Assembly: GCA_014898425.1 (NCBI GenBank)
Contig: RCSZ01000003.1
Location: 310,001-374,000, forward strand
Source of the DNA: Botryotinia globosa
Lineage: Eukaryota; Ascomycota; Leotiomycetes; Helotiales; Sclerotiniaceae
Length of the DNA stretch: 64,000 nt
Direction of reading: 5' to 3'
The position numbers and the translations under genes are program-made. The notes beneath the pieces are model-generated. The model saw only the letters and a program-made list of their open reading frames with translations. It made no database searches and had not been told where the DNA came from. The first letter of the stretch is position 1; every line of letters begins with the position of its first letter. Below are positions 35,601 through 46,211 of this stretch, one piece after another.

Positions 35601-38600
35601 GGCGAGGAAGCACCTTGGCGATTCGAAGATTGGGAGAAAATGCGTGAGAATCTCTCGCCTGAGAATAACAGTGGATATGTCGGGATAAGATTGGAAGGAA
35701 GTGGATTTGATAGTCTAAGCAAGATTCCAGTCAACCGTGAAGGAGAGACTTTGTACAGTCTACGACCCCGTCAAGATAAGATCTTACATCGACTGCTTGT
35801 CGAAGTTACCTTGGGTGAAGACAATGTCAAGTACATCACCTTGAGATCCCCACTACTGGTAGAGAACAAGACACAGATTCCTGTCGAGCTCGGAGTCTTC
35901 GACCCACAAGAGGGCCATCTGCTCAAAATTGAGAAAATCGCACCCGGGGAAAGTCGTCCTGCGCCTGTTGGGGCGGCATTCATGAAATCACTATTGGTGA
36001 GACCAGATCAAGGTTTCGGTTATTCTTGGTCTACAGAATCAATCTTTTGGAAAGACCTTCTGAAGAGACCTACAAGAACAATTACTTGCAAGGGTGAAAG
36101 TGGTGATAAAACGCCTCCATTCTATTTCCAAATGAATGCCACTTATGACAAGACTACCCCTATCACCAGGTAAGAATCTATGTCATTGTTGTTTATTTGT
36201 ATTGAGTTGACAATTTTAGTATCTACCCTTATATGCGAATTCGACTTTCAGCGCCTATTGAGCTTGAGAATCTACTACCGTACGACTTCAAGTATCGCAT
36301 CTATGACAAAAATACGAAGAAAGATTGGACAAACTTCCTTCGTAAAGGTGGTCTAAGTCCTGTTCATGTCGTCGAACTTTCGCATCTACTTCTCATGAGC
36401 ATTGATATGCAGGATACAGTCTTCAAAGCCAGCGAGTTTGCAATCATCAACTCAAATAACCAAGATGACTTCCGTAAGGAGACAGCTCTGGTTTGTAAAG
36501 ATCGTGATGGACTTGCTTTAAACCTCAGATTACATTATTTCAAGATTCCAGATAGCGGTGGAGCTTTCAGGGTCACTGTTTACAGTCCTTATGTCATCCT
36601 AAATAAGACTGGCTTAGAGATCAACATCAAACAGAAATCGCTATTACAGCAAGCAAAGACAGCAGCCGGTCAAGGATTCCATACTGATTCGGTCGATTCT
36701 GAACGACGCAAAGCACTGCCCTATATGTTCGCATATGGAGGAGATGATCAACGAAATCGTGCTCTATTGAAGGTCGGTGACTCAAACTGGAGTAAGCCGC
36801 AAAGTTTGGATGCTATCGGTAGCAATGTTGATGTTATTCTACCTTCCTCAAAGAACAATACCGAAATTCATGTGGGTATCAGTGTTGAAGCAGGAGAGGG
36901 CAAGCATAAGATGACAAAGGTTGTCACACTTGCTCCTCGCTTCGTTCTAAAGAATCAAATGAACGAAGAATTGAACGTCAGAGAGCCTGGGTCATCTGAA
37001 CTTTGGACTTTGAAGCCACAAGCTTTGGAACCTCTTCATTTCCTTCAGAAGAGTCAAGTGAAACAACTCACGATGTGCTTCCCAGGATTGAATAACCAGT
37101 GGTCGTCACCATTTACAATCTCGAATCTTGGGATTACACATGTGAAATTGGCCAAGGCTGGGCAACGACAGAAACTCATCAGAGTTGAAATCCTCATGGA
37201 AAATGCTACAATCTTCTTGCATATCAGTGCTGAAACCAAGAATTGGCCATTCTCTATGCGAAATGAGAGTGATACGGAATTTATGTTCTTCCAAGCGAAC
37301 CCTAACTTGGACGATGAAGATACCGAGGACAGATCCGGATGGAAACCAATCAGATATCGTTTACCACCCAGAAGTATTATGCCATACGCTTGGGATTATC
37401 CTGCTGCCAAACAAAAGGAGTTGATAATTGTTGCAAACGGGAAGGAACGTCATATAAAACTGGCAGAGATTGGCAATCTTATTCCTATGAAAATCGGAGG
37501 AGATGATCCCAACCCCAGGAACCAAAAGATCATTGATCTCAACGTCGCAGCCGACGGTCCGACACAAACTCTCATTCTATCCAACTATAAAGCATCGAAG
37601 AGTTTGTATAAGCAAAAGTCAAGAACAAACTCTTCTGTCAGTTTTGCTGGAGGATTTGAGGTTAAGAGCCAAGATACTTCCGTCAACTTCAAAGCACAAC
37701 TCAAACTTGGTGGAATTGGTATCTCTCTAGTCAATGCTCAACTCAGGGAACTTGCTTACATTACTTTGCGTGATATCGCTCTCAAATACACCGAATCGCC
37801 TCTATATCAAACTATCACTGCCTCTATTAAGTGGATACAAATTGACAATCAACTTTATGGTGGAATTTTCCCCATGATTTTGTATCCTAGCGTCGTTCAA
37901 AAGGGGACTAAAGAAACTGAAGCTCATCCATCTCTTCATGCTATGGTTACAAGAGTGAAGGATGATTCATATGGAGTTATTTACATCAAATATGCAACAA
38001 TTCTGGTGCAACAAATGACTCTTGAAATTGATGAAGACTTTATCTTTGCCGTCTTAGAGTTCTCAAAGGTACCTGGAGCTGCCTGGTCGGAAACACATGA
38101 AGGTGTACTTTGTGATGAAAGCCTCGACATTCCAGAACCAAAACAAGAGCAATCTGGTCAGGATATCTATTTCGAACTCCTCAATATTCAACCTATGCAA
38201 CTTGATTTATCTTTCGTTCGCACTGATCGAGTCAATGTTGAAGACAAGACATCGTCAAAGAATCCTTTGATGTTCTTCATGAATGTTTTGACGATGGCTA
38301 TTGGTAATATCAATGATGCTCCAGTCCGTATGAATGCTTTGATGTTGGAGAATGCAAGAGTTTCTGCCGCCGTTTTGATGATGAATATCTCCAATCATTA
38401 TTCACAAGAAGCACTTTATCAAGTTCACAAGATCTTGGGTTCGGCTGATTTCCTTGGAAATCCTGTCGGCTTATTCACCAACATCAGTTCTGGTGTTGCT
38501 GATATCTTCTATGAACCATATCAAGGTTTTATCATGAACGATCCAGAACAACTTGGTATTGGTATCGCCAAAGGTGCCACAAGTTTTGTCAAGAAATCAG

Positions 38601-39376
38601 TATTTGGTGTTTCAGACAGTTTCTCGAAATGGACGGGTAGTATTGCAAAGGGTCTTGCTGAAGCTACTATGGATAAACAATTCCAAGATCGTCGTCGTAT
38701 GACTCGATCTCGAAATAGACCCAAGCACGCTCTTTATGGTGTTACGGCAGGCGCAAATTCCCTCATCAGTAGTTTTGCAAGTGGTGTAGGTGGATTGGCA
38801 CGTAAACCTCTTGAAGGAGCAGAACAAGAAGGTGCTGCTGGTTTCTTTAAGGGTGTCGGTAAAGGTCTTTTAGGGTTTGCTACGAAACCAGCTATCGGTG
38901 TCTTTGATCTCGCTTCAAATGTTAGTGAAGGTATTCGTAATACTACGACAGTCTTCGACGATAGCGGGCTCGATCGTGTACGACTCACTCGCTTCATTGG
39001 ACAGGATGGAATTGTACGTCCATACTCTCAACGCGAAGCACTAGGGCAATTTTGGCTCAAACAACTGGATAATGGCAAATACTTCAATGAGCAATATATT
39101 GCACATCTGGAATTGCCAAGGGAAGATGTAGTGGTTATGTTGACTTATTCGAGGATTATGTTGGTTAAGAGTAAGAAATTGAGCAGTGAGTGGGATGTAC
39201 CATTGAAGGATATTCAAACGATTAGTAAAGAGAGAACGGGTCTGAGTTTGACATTGAGAGGAGGAACAAATGGTCCATTTGTACCGGTTGCTGAGGAAAG
39301 CTCGAGGAACTTTTTGTATAAGAATATTGGTGTGGCGGTTGGAGAGTTTAATAAGAAGTACAAAGCTACGGAGTAG
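29694..39376 (+). CDS. vps13: VPS13 bridge-like lipid-transfer protein
   Basis: Two exons, 29694-36169 and 36220-39376, with a 50-nt intron splitting a Ser codon; 3,210 residues, close to yeast Vps13 (about 3,140). VPS13 proteins form a long hydrophobic groove moving phospholipids between membranes at contact sites (ER, mitochondria, vacuole, prospore membrane). The chorein_N region starts at residue 1 (MLEGLVASLLNRFLGMYIRN, LKVGIWSGDVKLRDLELRRE, LTLKIPWSNLRGQPVQVEIE). Repeating beta-groove segments follow for over 1,800 residues, interrupted by acidic or Ser-rich linkers (SSDDDDDDDDEFQD near residue 882; SKSPSQSSSSSDQSS near 1610). The VAB adaptor-binding (SHR-BD) region spans the intron (APYRIRNYTGFDVNVWAD, IRLSAPIELENLLPYDFKY). 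The C-terminus has the ATG2-C-like helices (GNPVGLFTNISSGVADIFYEP, FGVSDSFSKWTGSIAKG) and a final PH-like fold ending EFNKKYKATE. Confidence 0.96.
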
Positions 39377-40309
39377 TGGGGGCTCGTGGATAGATGCGGT
39401 TGTTAGGAGGGAGGTGGTGTTTGTAGAGGGGAATGGGGATTAAGAACGGGGTTGCATGATGGATGGTATGATGAAAATGATGATTGGAGGGAGGTATGAT
39501 TGCTCGAAGAAACAAAATGGGAGTCGTGGGTTTGGTGGCGATGGATAGGAATACACATGGAAAATACACGCGTGACAATGAAGATACAGTACGTGTACGG
39601 GTAGAGAATATGAATATGATATTGAGTTTTTTTAATTTTGGTTTTTATGTTGTTGAATGGATGAATGATGTGTATGATATATTATATATATTGTGATTTT
39701 TGTTGAGACAGATAGAGAAACTTTAGAATGAGTATATGATATATTGGTATTATTGAATAGAGATGGAAATGGAAGTAAGTACGTGTAGTCCTCTCTAGCA
39801 ACCTGCCTCGCTTGAATTGTATAGTAAGATCACCTGGAACGGGGGGAAGGAAGTCACAGGATGAATAAATATATGATTTCGAATTGGACATTGAAAGGGA
39901 CTAGAATACCCATTTGTAGGTAGATGTAATATATATAGTGAGTATTAAATTTGTCTACAACGTTGCTAGCTCAGTAAGTATGTATGTAACTCTTATTTAC
40001 AATACATACATGTTTACATACATATCTTCTCTACCATCTCTCTCTAGATCTCGATTCTCGATATATAAAAACTCGATTCTTCAAGAACGAACAAAGCAAG
40101 GGATGAAAGGGAAGGGCAGAACCTCGGCAACACAAGATTACAACATCCAACATCCATCCTCCATCCATCCATACATACATACATAACCCCCCAAAAATAA
40201 AAACAAAACAAAATTGCCACTTGATTTTTTCCTCCTTTCCAAAAATCAAAGAAACATCCATCCAACTCAAACTCACAAAACTTGATAAAAGATAATTACA
40301 CAAAAATAA
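39377..40309. other. Intergenic, VPS13 3' region to tRNA gene
   Basis: No gene seen. AT-rich 3' region with TATATAT tracts near 39678-39690, then short repeats of CATC/CATA near 40140-40180. A run of five A at 40302-40306 is the T5 terminator of the minus-strand tRNA gene. Confidence 0.5.
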
Positions 40310-40408
40310 TTCCGGTACGGGGAATTGAACCCCGGTCTCCCGCGACCTATTTCGAAGCTGGAATGCTTGCTTGAGAGGCGGAAATGCTAGCCACTACACC
40401 ATGCCGGA
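40310..40408 (-). tRNA. tRNA-Glu (anticodon CTC) with an intron
   Basis: The reverse complement folds as a cloverleaf. Acceptor strands are TCCGGCA and TACCGGA with discriminator A at 40310. The A-box-like D arm is TGGTGTAGTGG. The anticodon stem TCCGC pairs with GCGGG, the loop carries CTC, and the T arm is CGGGG-TTCAATT-CCCCG, which holds the B box. A ~27-nt intron (starting AGCAAGCATTCC, ending AAATAGGT) lies one base 3' of the anticodon, the canonical position; the spliced tRNA is 72 nt before CCA addition. A T5 tract follows directly downstream. Acceptor position 6:67 is a C-A mismatch instead of the expected T-A pair, so the copy may be slightly altered, but everything else is intact. 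Confidence 0.93.
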
Positions 40409-40524
40409 TTTTTGTATGGAGGTACTTTTGTATGTGGAAAGAGCGAGGAAGGGGTTTTATATTTGTAAGTGGAAGGTGTAATGTGGGGAGGGAAGTACAT
40501 TGACCAACCTGAAGGCTTAGAGTG
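40409..40524. other. Upstream flank of the tRNA gene
   Basis: Short spacer on the 5' side of the tRNA gene with no recognisable feature before the dispersed repeat begins. Confidence 0.4.
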
Positions 40525-40760
40525 CGGACATTCGGTGTCCTCGCTTAGCAGGGTCTTATTAATAAGACCAATCAAAACATCATGATTTCGAGAATTCATA
40601 TACTTTTAAAGTATGAAATATAATAATATTTATAAAATCTTTTACTACTGATTTTTGAATGAAAAGATACAGAGAGATATTTGATACGTTTATTATTAAT
40701 TCTTTTATAAATTTAAATTTTCAAACTCATCAAAATCTTTATTTATAATACTATTCTTAA
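40525..40760. repeat. Degraded dispersed repeat, copy B (next to tRNA)
   Basis: Starts near GGACATTCGGTGTCC and continues CGCTTAGCAGGGTCTTATT. It matches copy A near 7728 over about 75 bp and again further on (AAAGTATGAAATATAATAATATTTATAAAA). It contains a perfect 18-bp palindrome, GGTCTTATTAATAAGACC (40552-40569), which copy A has lost through absence of the central AATAA. Less AT-biased than copy A. Class and outer ends unknown. Confidence 0.55.
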
Positions 40761-40922
40761 AGTTATTAAGATTCTTATTCAACGTACGAATCATACTAAG
40801 CGTCATTTGCTCGCACTCTACTCCGTAGGGGATATCATTTCATTTCAATTTTTCAATTCTCTAAATGAATTCTAATCTGATTTTTCCTATAAAGTAGATT
40901 GAGTCTAGATAAATAGACTTTA

Positions 40923-41117
40923 TATTAGATAAACTTAGTAAGGGGTATGTATATATAAAGCATATAGGGTTAAATGATATTAAATTCTGTGCGCCCCCTT
41001 TATATAGAAAGGGAATTGCTAATCTATATATACATTCTACCTCATATATATACTTCATGCGTAAATGGGGTTAGAACGTGACATCTTGGGTCACGTTCTG
41101 AGCCACGTGTTCCAACA
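40923..41117 (-). mobile_element. Probable Copia-type solo LTR
   Basis: On the minus strand the sequence begins TGTTGGAACACGTGGCTCAG at 41117, a start typical of fungal Ty1/Copia LTRs. It holds a promoter-like TATATAAAGGGGGCGC and ends ...TTATCTAATA at 40923, where CA would have become TA. The pentamer CTTTA is present on both sides (40918-40922 and 41118-41122), consistent with a target duplication. Size is 195 bp. The near end is less certain than the TGTTGG end because it relies on a mutated terminal dinucleotide and an AT-rich pentamer. An inverted GAACGTGAC/GTCACGTTC pair lies at 41072-41098. Confidence 0.55.
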
Positions 41118-41122
41118 CTTTA

Positions 41123-41474
41123 TAACTATAAAATAGTGATAAGAGTAAAATGCAATGGACGATCAAAAATCAGAGATTAATCAAAAATTGAATTGATCGT
41201 TTTCACCACTTTTATCTCCAAAGTATATCTTTCTCAGAAAAGAGTAGGTAGTTTTAGAAACGACAAAAACATTTACATACAAACTCCCAGTCGTCATTAA
41301 CTAACAACTAACCATGATATAATAACCCATACCTCCTCCCCCCTCATGAATGGATAATCGGAATCTAATGTTCCTCATGATATTCCTAATCCCCCCAACG
41401 CCAACGCTCTCTAATAACCAATTGAACAACAATGTACACATAATTGAACAAAGTAATGCAATAAAAATTTCCCC
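41123..41474. other. Intergenic, 3' side of the Dep1-like gene
   Basis: No gene seen; ordinary AT-rich 3' region of the minus-strand gene. Confidence 0.45.
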
Positions 41475-43174
41475 TTAAATCAAAAGATTTTTCTTTCCTC
41501 GACCACCAGCTTTTGATGATGTTCCATCATTAGTATTTTGCCTTGACATTGGTGTTCCTCCAACTTCACTACCTCCTCTAGAACTTTGTTTTGACATTGC
41601 TTCTGCACCTAGTTCTTCTCTCAAGTTGCTGAGCATTGTACCTTTATTGTCGCTTTTGACGTAATAGGTTTGAGGTCTTCTTGGTGTACTGACTGCTTCA
41701 AGAAGACTTTTTCCACCATTTTCCAAGTCAAGATTTTTACCAAACCCCCTCTCATCATTGTATGTGCGACCCCTTCTGATGATTTCTAATTCGGCATTGA
41801 TCTCATCAGGAGCCAATCCTTGTGGTTGATTGGCAGCGTCTCCTTTCACATATCCTTTCTGCATATTCGAGGCGAGAAGTGGTGGTAATTTAGGGATCTG
41901 TTTCGTGATTGCTGCCATGTTTCCAGGATATGCTAAATCACTAAGAATATCAATTCCTGTGCCTGTATTAAAATGTACCCCTGCCCCGCGTGTGCTCCTT
42001 GTCTGGTGTGATGGTTGACGTTCCATTTGAGGTGCGGATTGAGGAGAATCTGATTCATCATTCTCAACATCTCCAGATGTTGCATTGATTTTATCAGTGT
42101 CGGGACTAGAATCAGATCTTCCATTTTGAGGACTATTATCATCTTCGTATGGTGGATGTCGAACCATATAACTATACGCTGCTTGAGCTGCCTCATTATA
42201 TTTCATTCCGAGCTCTTTATCCGTGAATAGACCTTCGATGCTGTTTGCTGGGGCTTCGAGTTGTGCGGATGTATTACCGTTTCGCTCATATGTCCCTAAC
42301 GGAGTATTACTGCCATTGTCCATACGTTGTCTCGAGGGGGCTGGAGATTCGTCGCCATCAATTCCCTTTCTCTTCCGCTTAGAGTGATCAAACATGTTGG
42401 GTAATTCTTCAGCTTCTCGACGATGCCTTGTGGCTCTTTTGGAATGCATCCCACCAGGGCTAGCGGGGTTAGCGAGACCAAATTTGCTTGGGTGTAAAAG
42501 TAAAGCATTGCTCTCTCCAATTTCAATTGACTCTTTATCTTTCAGCAAGTGTGCTTTCTTGCTATTGAGCTTATTGATCAAACGATCTCTCAAGGTTGAC
42601 ATTAAAGCTTTGTATTCCAAGTCCGCGAGCCGCATTCGATAAGCATAACTGGATTCGATTTCATTTGCTTTGACTTCGTAATCTCTCTGTAAGAAGGACA
42701 TTAGCTATAAGCTCATCGTAACGAAAGTAAAGAATCGAGGGGAACAATTGCACATACCATATGCGTAGTCAATGCGACGTCCCTTTCTTCCATGGCGTTA
42801 TTGATTTCTCTTGCGAAAGATTCATACTCTTTTCCAGCAGCAGATGGATGATGACCAGCAATTCCTTTAACTTTCTTGATACCATCTACAACTAAGGTTT
42901 CAACCTCATTGCCATCCGGAAGAGCGTATTTGCCATGAACGTCAGCTTCCTGAATGAGATTCATATCGATTTGCAATCCTTTGAGTTGGTCGCGGTAATG
43001 ATGATCTCTATTTGAAGCAAAGCTAACCGTCATCTCGTGCAGTTTATCTTGCATGGCGGATCGACGTTTGTCTCTTTTGGATAGTTGATGCGGAGGTGGA
43101 GAGTTTGACCTTTGTTTCTCAACTTGTTTTCCGAATGTTGTCGGAGACATTTGAGGAGAAGGACTCATAGCCAT
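41475..43174 (-). CDS. DEP1: Dep1/Sds3-like subunit of the Rpd3L histone deacetylase complex
   Basis: Two exons on the minus strand, 43174-42758 and 42686-41475, joined in phase 0 across a 71-nt intron; 542 residues. The Sds3-like/BRMS1 region is at the N-terminus: SKRDKRRSAMQDKLHEMTVS, RDHHYRDQLKGLQIDMNLI, then EERDVALTTHM continuing across the splice into RDYEVKANEIESSYAYRM and a long charged helix (LRDRLINKLNSKKAHLLKDK). A fungal-specific signature follows (LLLHPSKFGLANPASPGG with KRATRHRREAEELP and LFTDKELGMKYNEAA). Members scaffold the class I deacetylase complex (Rpd3L/Clr6) and act in gene silencing. The C-terminal half is low-complexity, ending in a basic GGRGKKNLLI. An upstream in-frame extension exists, but MAMSPSPQMSPTT begins the family-like sequence, so 43174 is taken as start. 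Dep1 versus Sds3 assignment is by resemblance. Confidence 0.8.
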
Positions 43175-43723
43175 AACTACCAGAATATTTTGCGACGCCT
43201 GTATATTTATTGAAGGTGAATGAGATGGAGTGAATGAGGACTGAAGTGTGAGGTTTTCCAATTCGGGAGTTTTCCCGTTAGTTATATTTGTTTGTGGGTA
43301 ATTATTAGGGACAATGAGGAAAGAGTAGAACAAGATAAAAAATAAGTAGAGGAGTTTTGAGGATTTTCAAGATATTGGCACAAGTTCCAACATGAAAGAT
43401 TATTGAGCACAATACCAGAGGAGAATGTTGTAGTGTTGATTTGTAGATGAATGATATATCAAGGAAGATTTTGGGGTCAAACAATTGAATCATTTCATTC
43501 CTGTAGAGTGAAAGAAGAGAGAGGGAGAGAGCAATGGAATCGGCAGATGGTGTTAATCCAATCAATCCACCATTGATCCGATTACTGTACTATGTAGTTA
43601 GTATCCTTCCTATCCTATGGATGCGCATGACGATAATAAATCCCTACTTGAAAATGTCGGGGTTTTTATCACATCTACGACCGACGCTAATGCTTATATG
43701 GCTTAGCGTCATTGGCACGTTAT

Positions 43724-43793
43724 CTCAAACCTCAAACCTCAAACCTGAAACCTCAAACCTCAAACCTCAAACCTCAAACCTCAAACCTCAAAC
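43724..43793. repeat. 7-bp tandem array (CTCAAAC)10
   Basis: Ten head-to-tail copies over 70 bp; only the fourth differs (CTGAAAC). The unit is not the TTAGGG telomere repeat. Confidence 0.92.
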
Positions 43794-45226
43794 CTCTCTT
43801 GATTTCCCACCTACCTAACTAGGTATACCTTGAAAATCTTCAGACGAAATTATCCATCCAATCATGACTTCTTATCTCTTTTCTATTCTTATACGAACGA
43901 GTACAGCGAAATTTAATCTTTGACCCTTTTTCCTCGTTTCATCTTGAGTGGAATCGTCCCTTGTCAGGCCTCTTCAACATCATGCGTACAACGATTGGGA
44001 ACCAAACATTTGATGTTCACATGAATAAATTCAAATCTTCAAAGTAATGAGATGTTTTGGACATGATATGCAGAGAATTGTACCCATCTTACATTCAAGC
44101 TCTTCTTCAGTCTAGCCAAGTCAAACTAACTACAACGGCTCCATTAATGACGCTCCGTGGTTTCGCTTCCGAATTTTCGGGTTCTCAATGTTTCAATGAT
44201 TCTATCACTCTTCCAAGACTTTAGCGACTGTTGTCCTATCCACTTGCATCAGAACAATAAGATGAACTAGCACTTCTCTAGGCCAGCCAAAACAATCACA
44301 CGGCCATGGAATACTCTACACACAATACGAGCCTATACCTATACCTATCCCCCGCACTCAGAACTCTACATGAAGCCACTGCACGAAATGTTATATTGCC
44401 GGGGTGAAGCTTGCCATCTTTGATACGTTTTGGGGATCCATTTGGCATCGATTATGAAGCCAGGTGCTATTTCCAGTCATCTTCAGATTGCAATATAAGC
44501 GATTTGGTCTAGATGTCCCCTATCAAAGGTGCATAAACCAAATGGCGGGACGCGAGATCAAGGAGAGGAGAAAATAGCTTTGGGTGGATAATTACAAACT
44601 CCATAATTCTACTTATCCTCGAGCTTCGACGAACACCTCGTGGCCTGCTGTGCTCAAGGCATTCTCAAAGTCTCATGGTCGAGATTAAAGTTTGGAATGG
44701 TTATATTGTAATACAACAAGTGTGCACAGCCTTTCACAGCTTGCAATTGCCGGTTCCGAGCTACCTCACAGCGCATAAAGGAGAACAAGATAGAGCCCTG
44801 CCCAGTTTAAAGATCACGAGAAAATTGTGGCTCTGCAAGCGCCTCCAAATTTCCTTCATTGTTTATCTTGGCTGAATAAAAGGGTCGACCTTGCGAATCT
44901 CTTACGCGTGAATTGCAGATGTTGTTCGATCGACTATTCAAATTCAATACTGTATGACAAACGAACTAAAATTTCGTCTATTTGACAGAAGTCTTAGTCG
45001 GCTTGGCTCTTGGTATTGCAGGCCGAGAAAAGTATATCTTCATTTCTGCATGCCATACCCATCGACAATTTTGAAATTTGGTACCGAGATTGCTGTTGAG
45101 TGAACTTTGGTAAGCGTATTCGTTTTATACGATGATTTTGTCATCGTACGCTCCAAGAATATCATGATGGCAGTGAAAAATGGCCAAGAGAAGTAATCTC
45201 AAGTCGACAATGGAAGAAGTTCTTCT

Positions 45227-45238
45227 TATATATAAATA
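45227..45238 (+). promoter_or_regulatory. TATA-like box of the carbonic anhydrase gene
   Basis: TATATATAAATA lies 103 bp upstream of the ATG at 45341 and is followed by an A/C/T-rich leader. A strong TATA box fits an inducible rather than housekeeping gene. Inference from sequence only. Confidence 0.45.
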
Positions 45239-45340
45239 CTAGAACTGTTCTCGAAACACAGTATCATATTATCCAGTCTTTCATACACAGTTACTATATT
45301 CATTCAGTCAATATTCAGTATCACACTTCATTCTTTCACC

Positions 45341-46211
45341 ATGTCAAAATTCATTCTCGCCGCAACTCTTTTGTCAGCCGTTATGGCTTGTCCCGATCAT
45401 GATCTTTCCAGCCGATCAGTCATGAAGAGAGCTGATGAACCTGCTGATTGGGCATACGATGCTGCTTACAACTGGGGAATGATTAGCGAAAGTAAGTTTT
45501 CATTCTTAGTCCTCCATCTCATGCTTCTATTCTAACATCCCATCAGACTACACCACTTGCCAAACTGGCACTCAACAATCCCCCATCCATCTCACCACCT
45601 GCACCGGTTACTCAGAAACCCACACGCCAACTTTCAACTACTCAACTTCCACCTCAGGCTCTCTCTACAACTGGGGTTATGGTCCCGCCTTCTCCCTCAC
45701 CTCCAACGCCACTGATCTCAGAGGCAACCCATCCATGACCTTCGACAACGAAACCGTCTTCCTCAAAGGCTGGCACATTCACGCCCCAGCAGATCACATC
45801 ATCGATTCTGCGCGTTCCAAAGCCGAACTCCATTTCGTGCACGCCACTGCCTCTGGCGCCGAGCGCGCCGTCGTCGCATTCATGATTGATCCCGTCCCCT
45901 TTGGCACCGTCGCCAACTCCACATTCTTCGACTCCTTCCCATTAACATCCATCCCCTCCTTCTCAGACACAAAGACGCGCATCCCGCGCGATCTCGATCT
46001 CAAACAGGCTCTCACAGAGATTAACAACGCGGAGGATTTCTGGACCTATGAGGGGAGTCTCACTTCTCCTCCTTGTACAGAGGGCATGAGATGGTTCGTT
46101 GCTGGAAAGAAGATGCTGGTCGGAACGGAACAGATGCAGGAGATTTTGGCAGTTGCTACCTATGGTGCCCGCGAGGAACAGGGTATCTGGGGTCACAACA
46201 TCAATGTTTAA
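45341..46211 (+). CDS. Secreted alpha-carbonic anhydrase
   Basis: Two exons, 45341-45491 and 45547-46211, with a 55-nt intron; 271 residues. The enzyme interconverts CO2 and bicarbonate with a zinc ion. The N-terminus MSKFILAATLLSAVMA is a signal peptide, so it acts outside the cell or in the wall. Family landmarks: QQSPIHL (residues 60-66); zinc ligands in GWHIH (His127, His129) and ELHFVH (His146, with Glu144 beside it); and SLTSPPC (Thr223 is the equivalent of human CA II Thr199). The gate residue equivalent to Glu106 appears to be Asp133 (PADH), a change I believe is usual in fungal members. Cys227 could bond with Cys55 or Cys69. Several Asn-x-Ser/Thr sites fit glycosylation. Codons in exon 2 use more C at third positions than neighbouring genes, suggesting high expression. 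Confidence 0.93.

Larger units (their letters stand above)
43175..45340. other. 2.2-kb intergenic region between divergent genes
   Basis: Lies between the starts of the Dep1-like and carbonic anhydrase genes. No coding frame is supportable. It carries a ten-copy CTCAAAC array (43724-43793). The last few hundred bases form the carbonic anhydrase promoter. Confidence 0.5.

Noticed and set aside
36170..36219. Possible boundary between two genes within VPS13
   Set aside because: The 50-nt gap has GTAAGA/TTTTAG splice signals and the frame continues across a split Ser codon inside the adaptor-binding region, so it is an intron.
43724..43793. Telomere-like repeat
   Set aside because: The unit CTCAAAC is seven bases and does not match the fungal TTAGGG repeat; genes continue on both sides.
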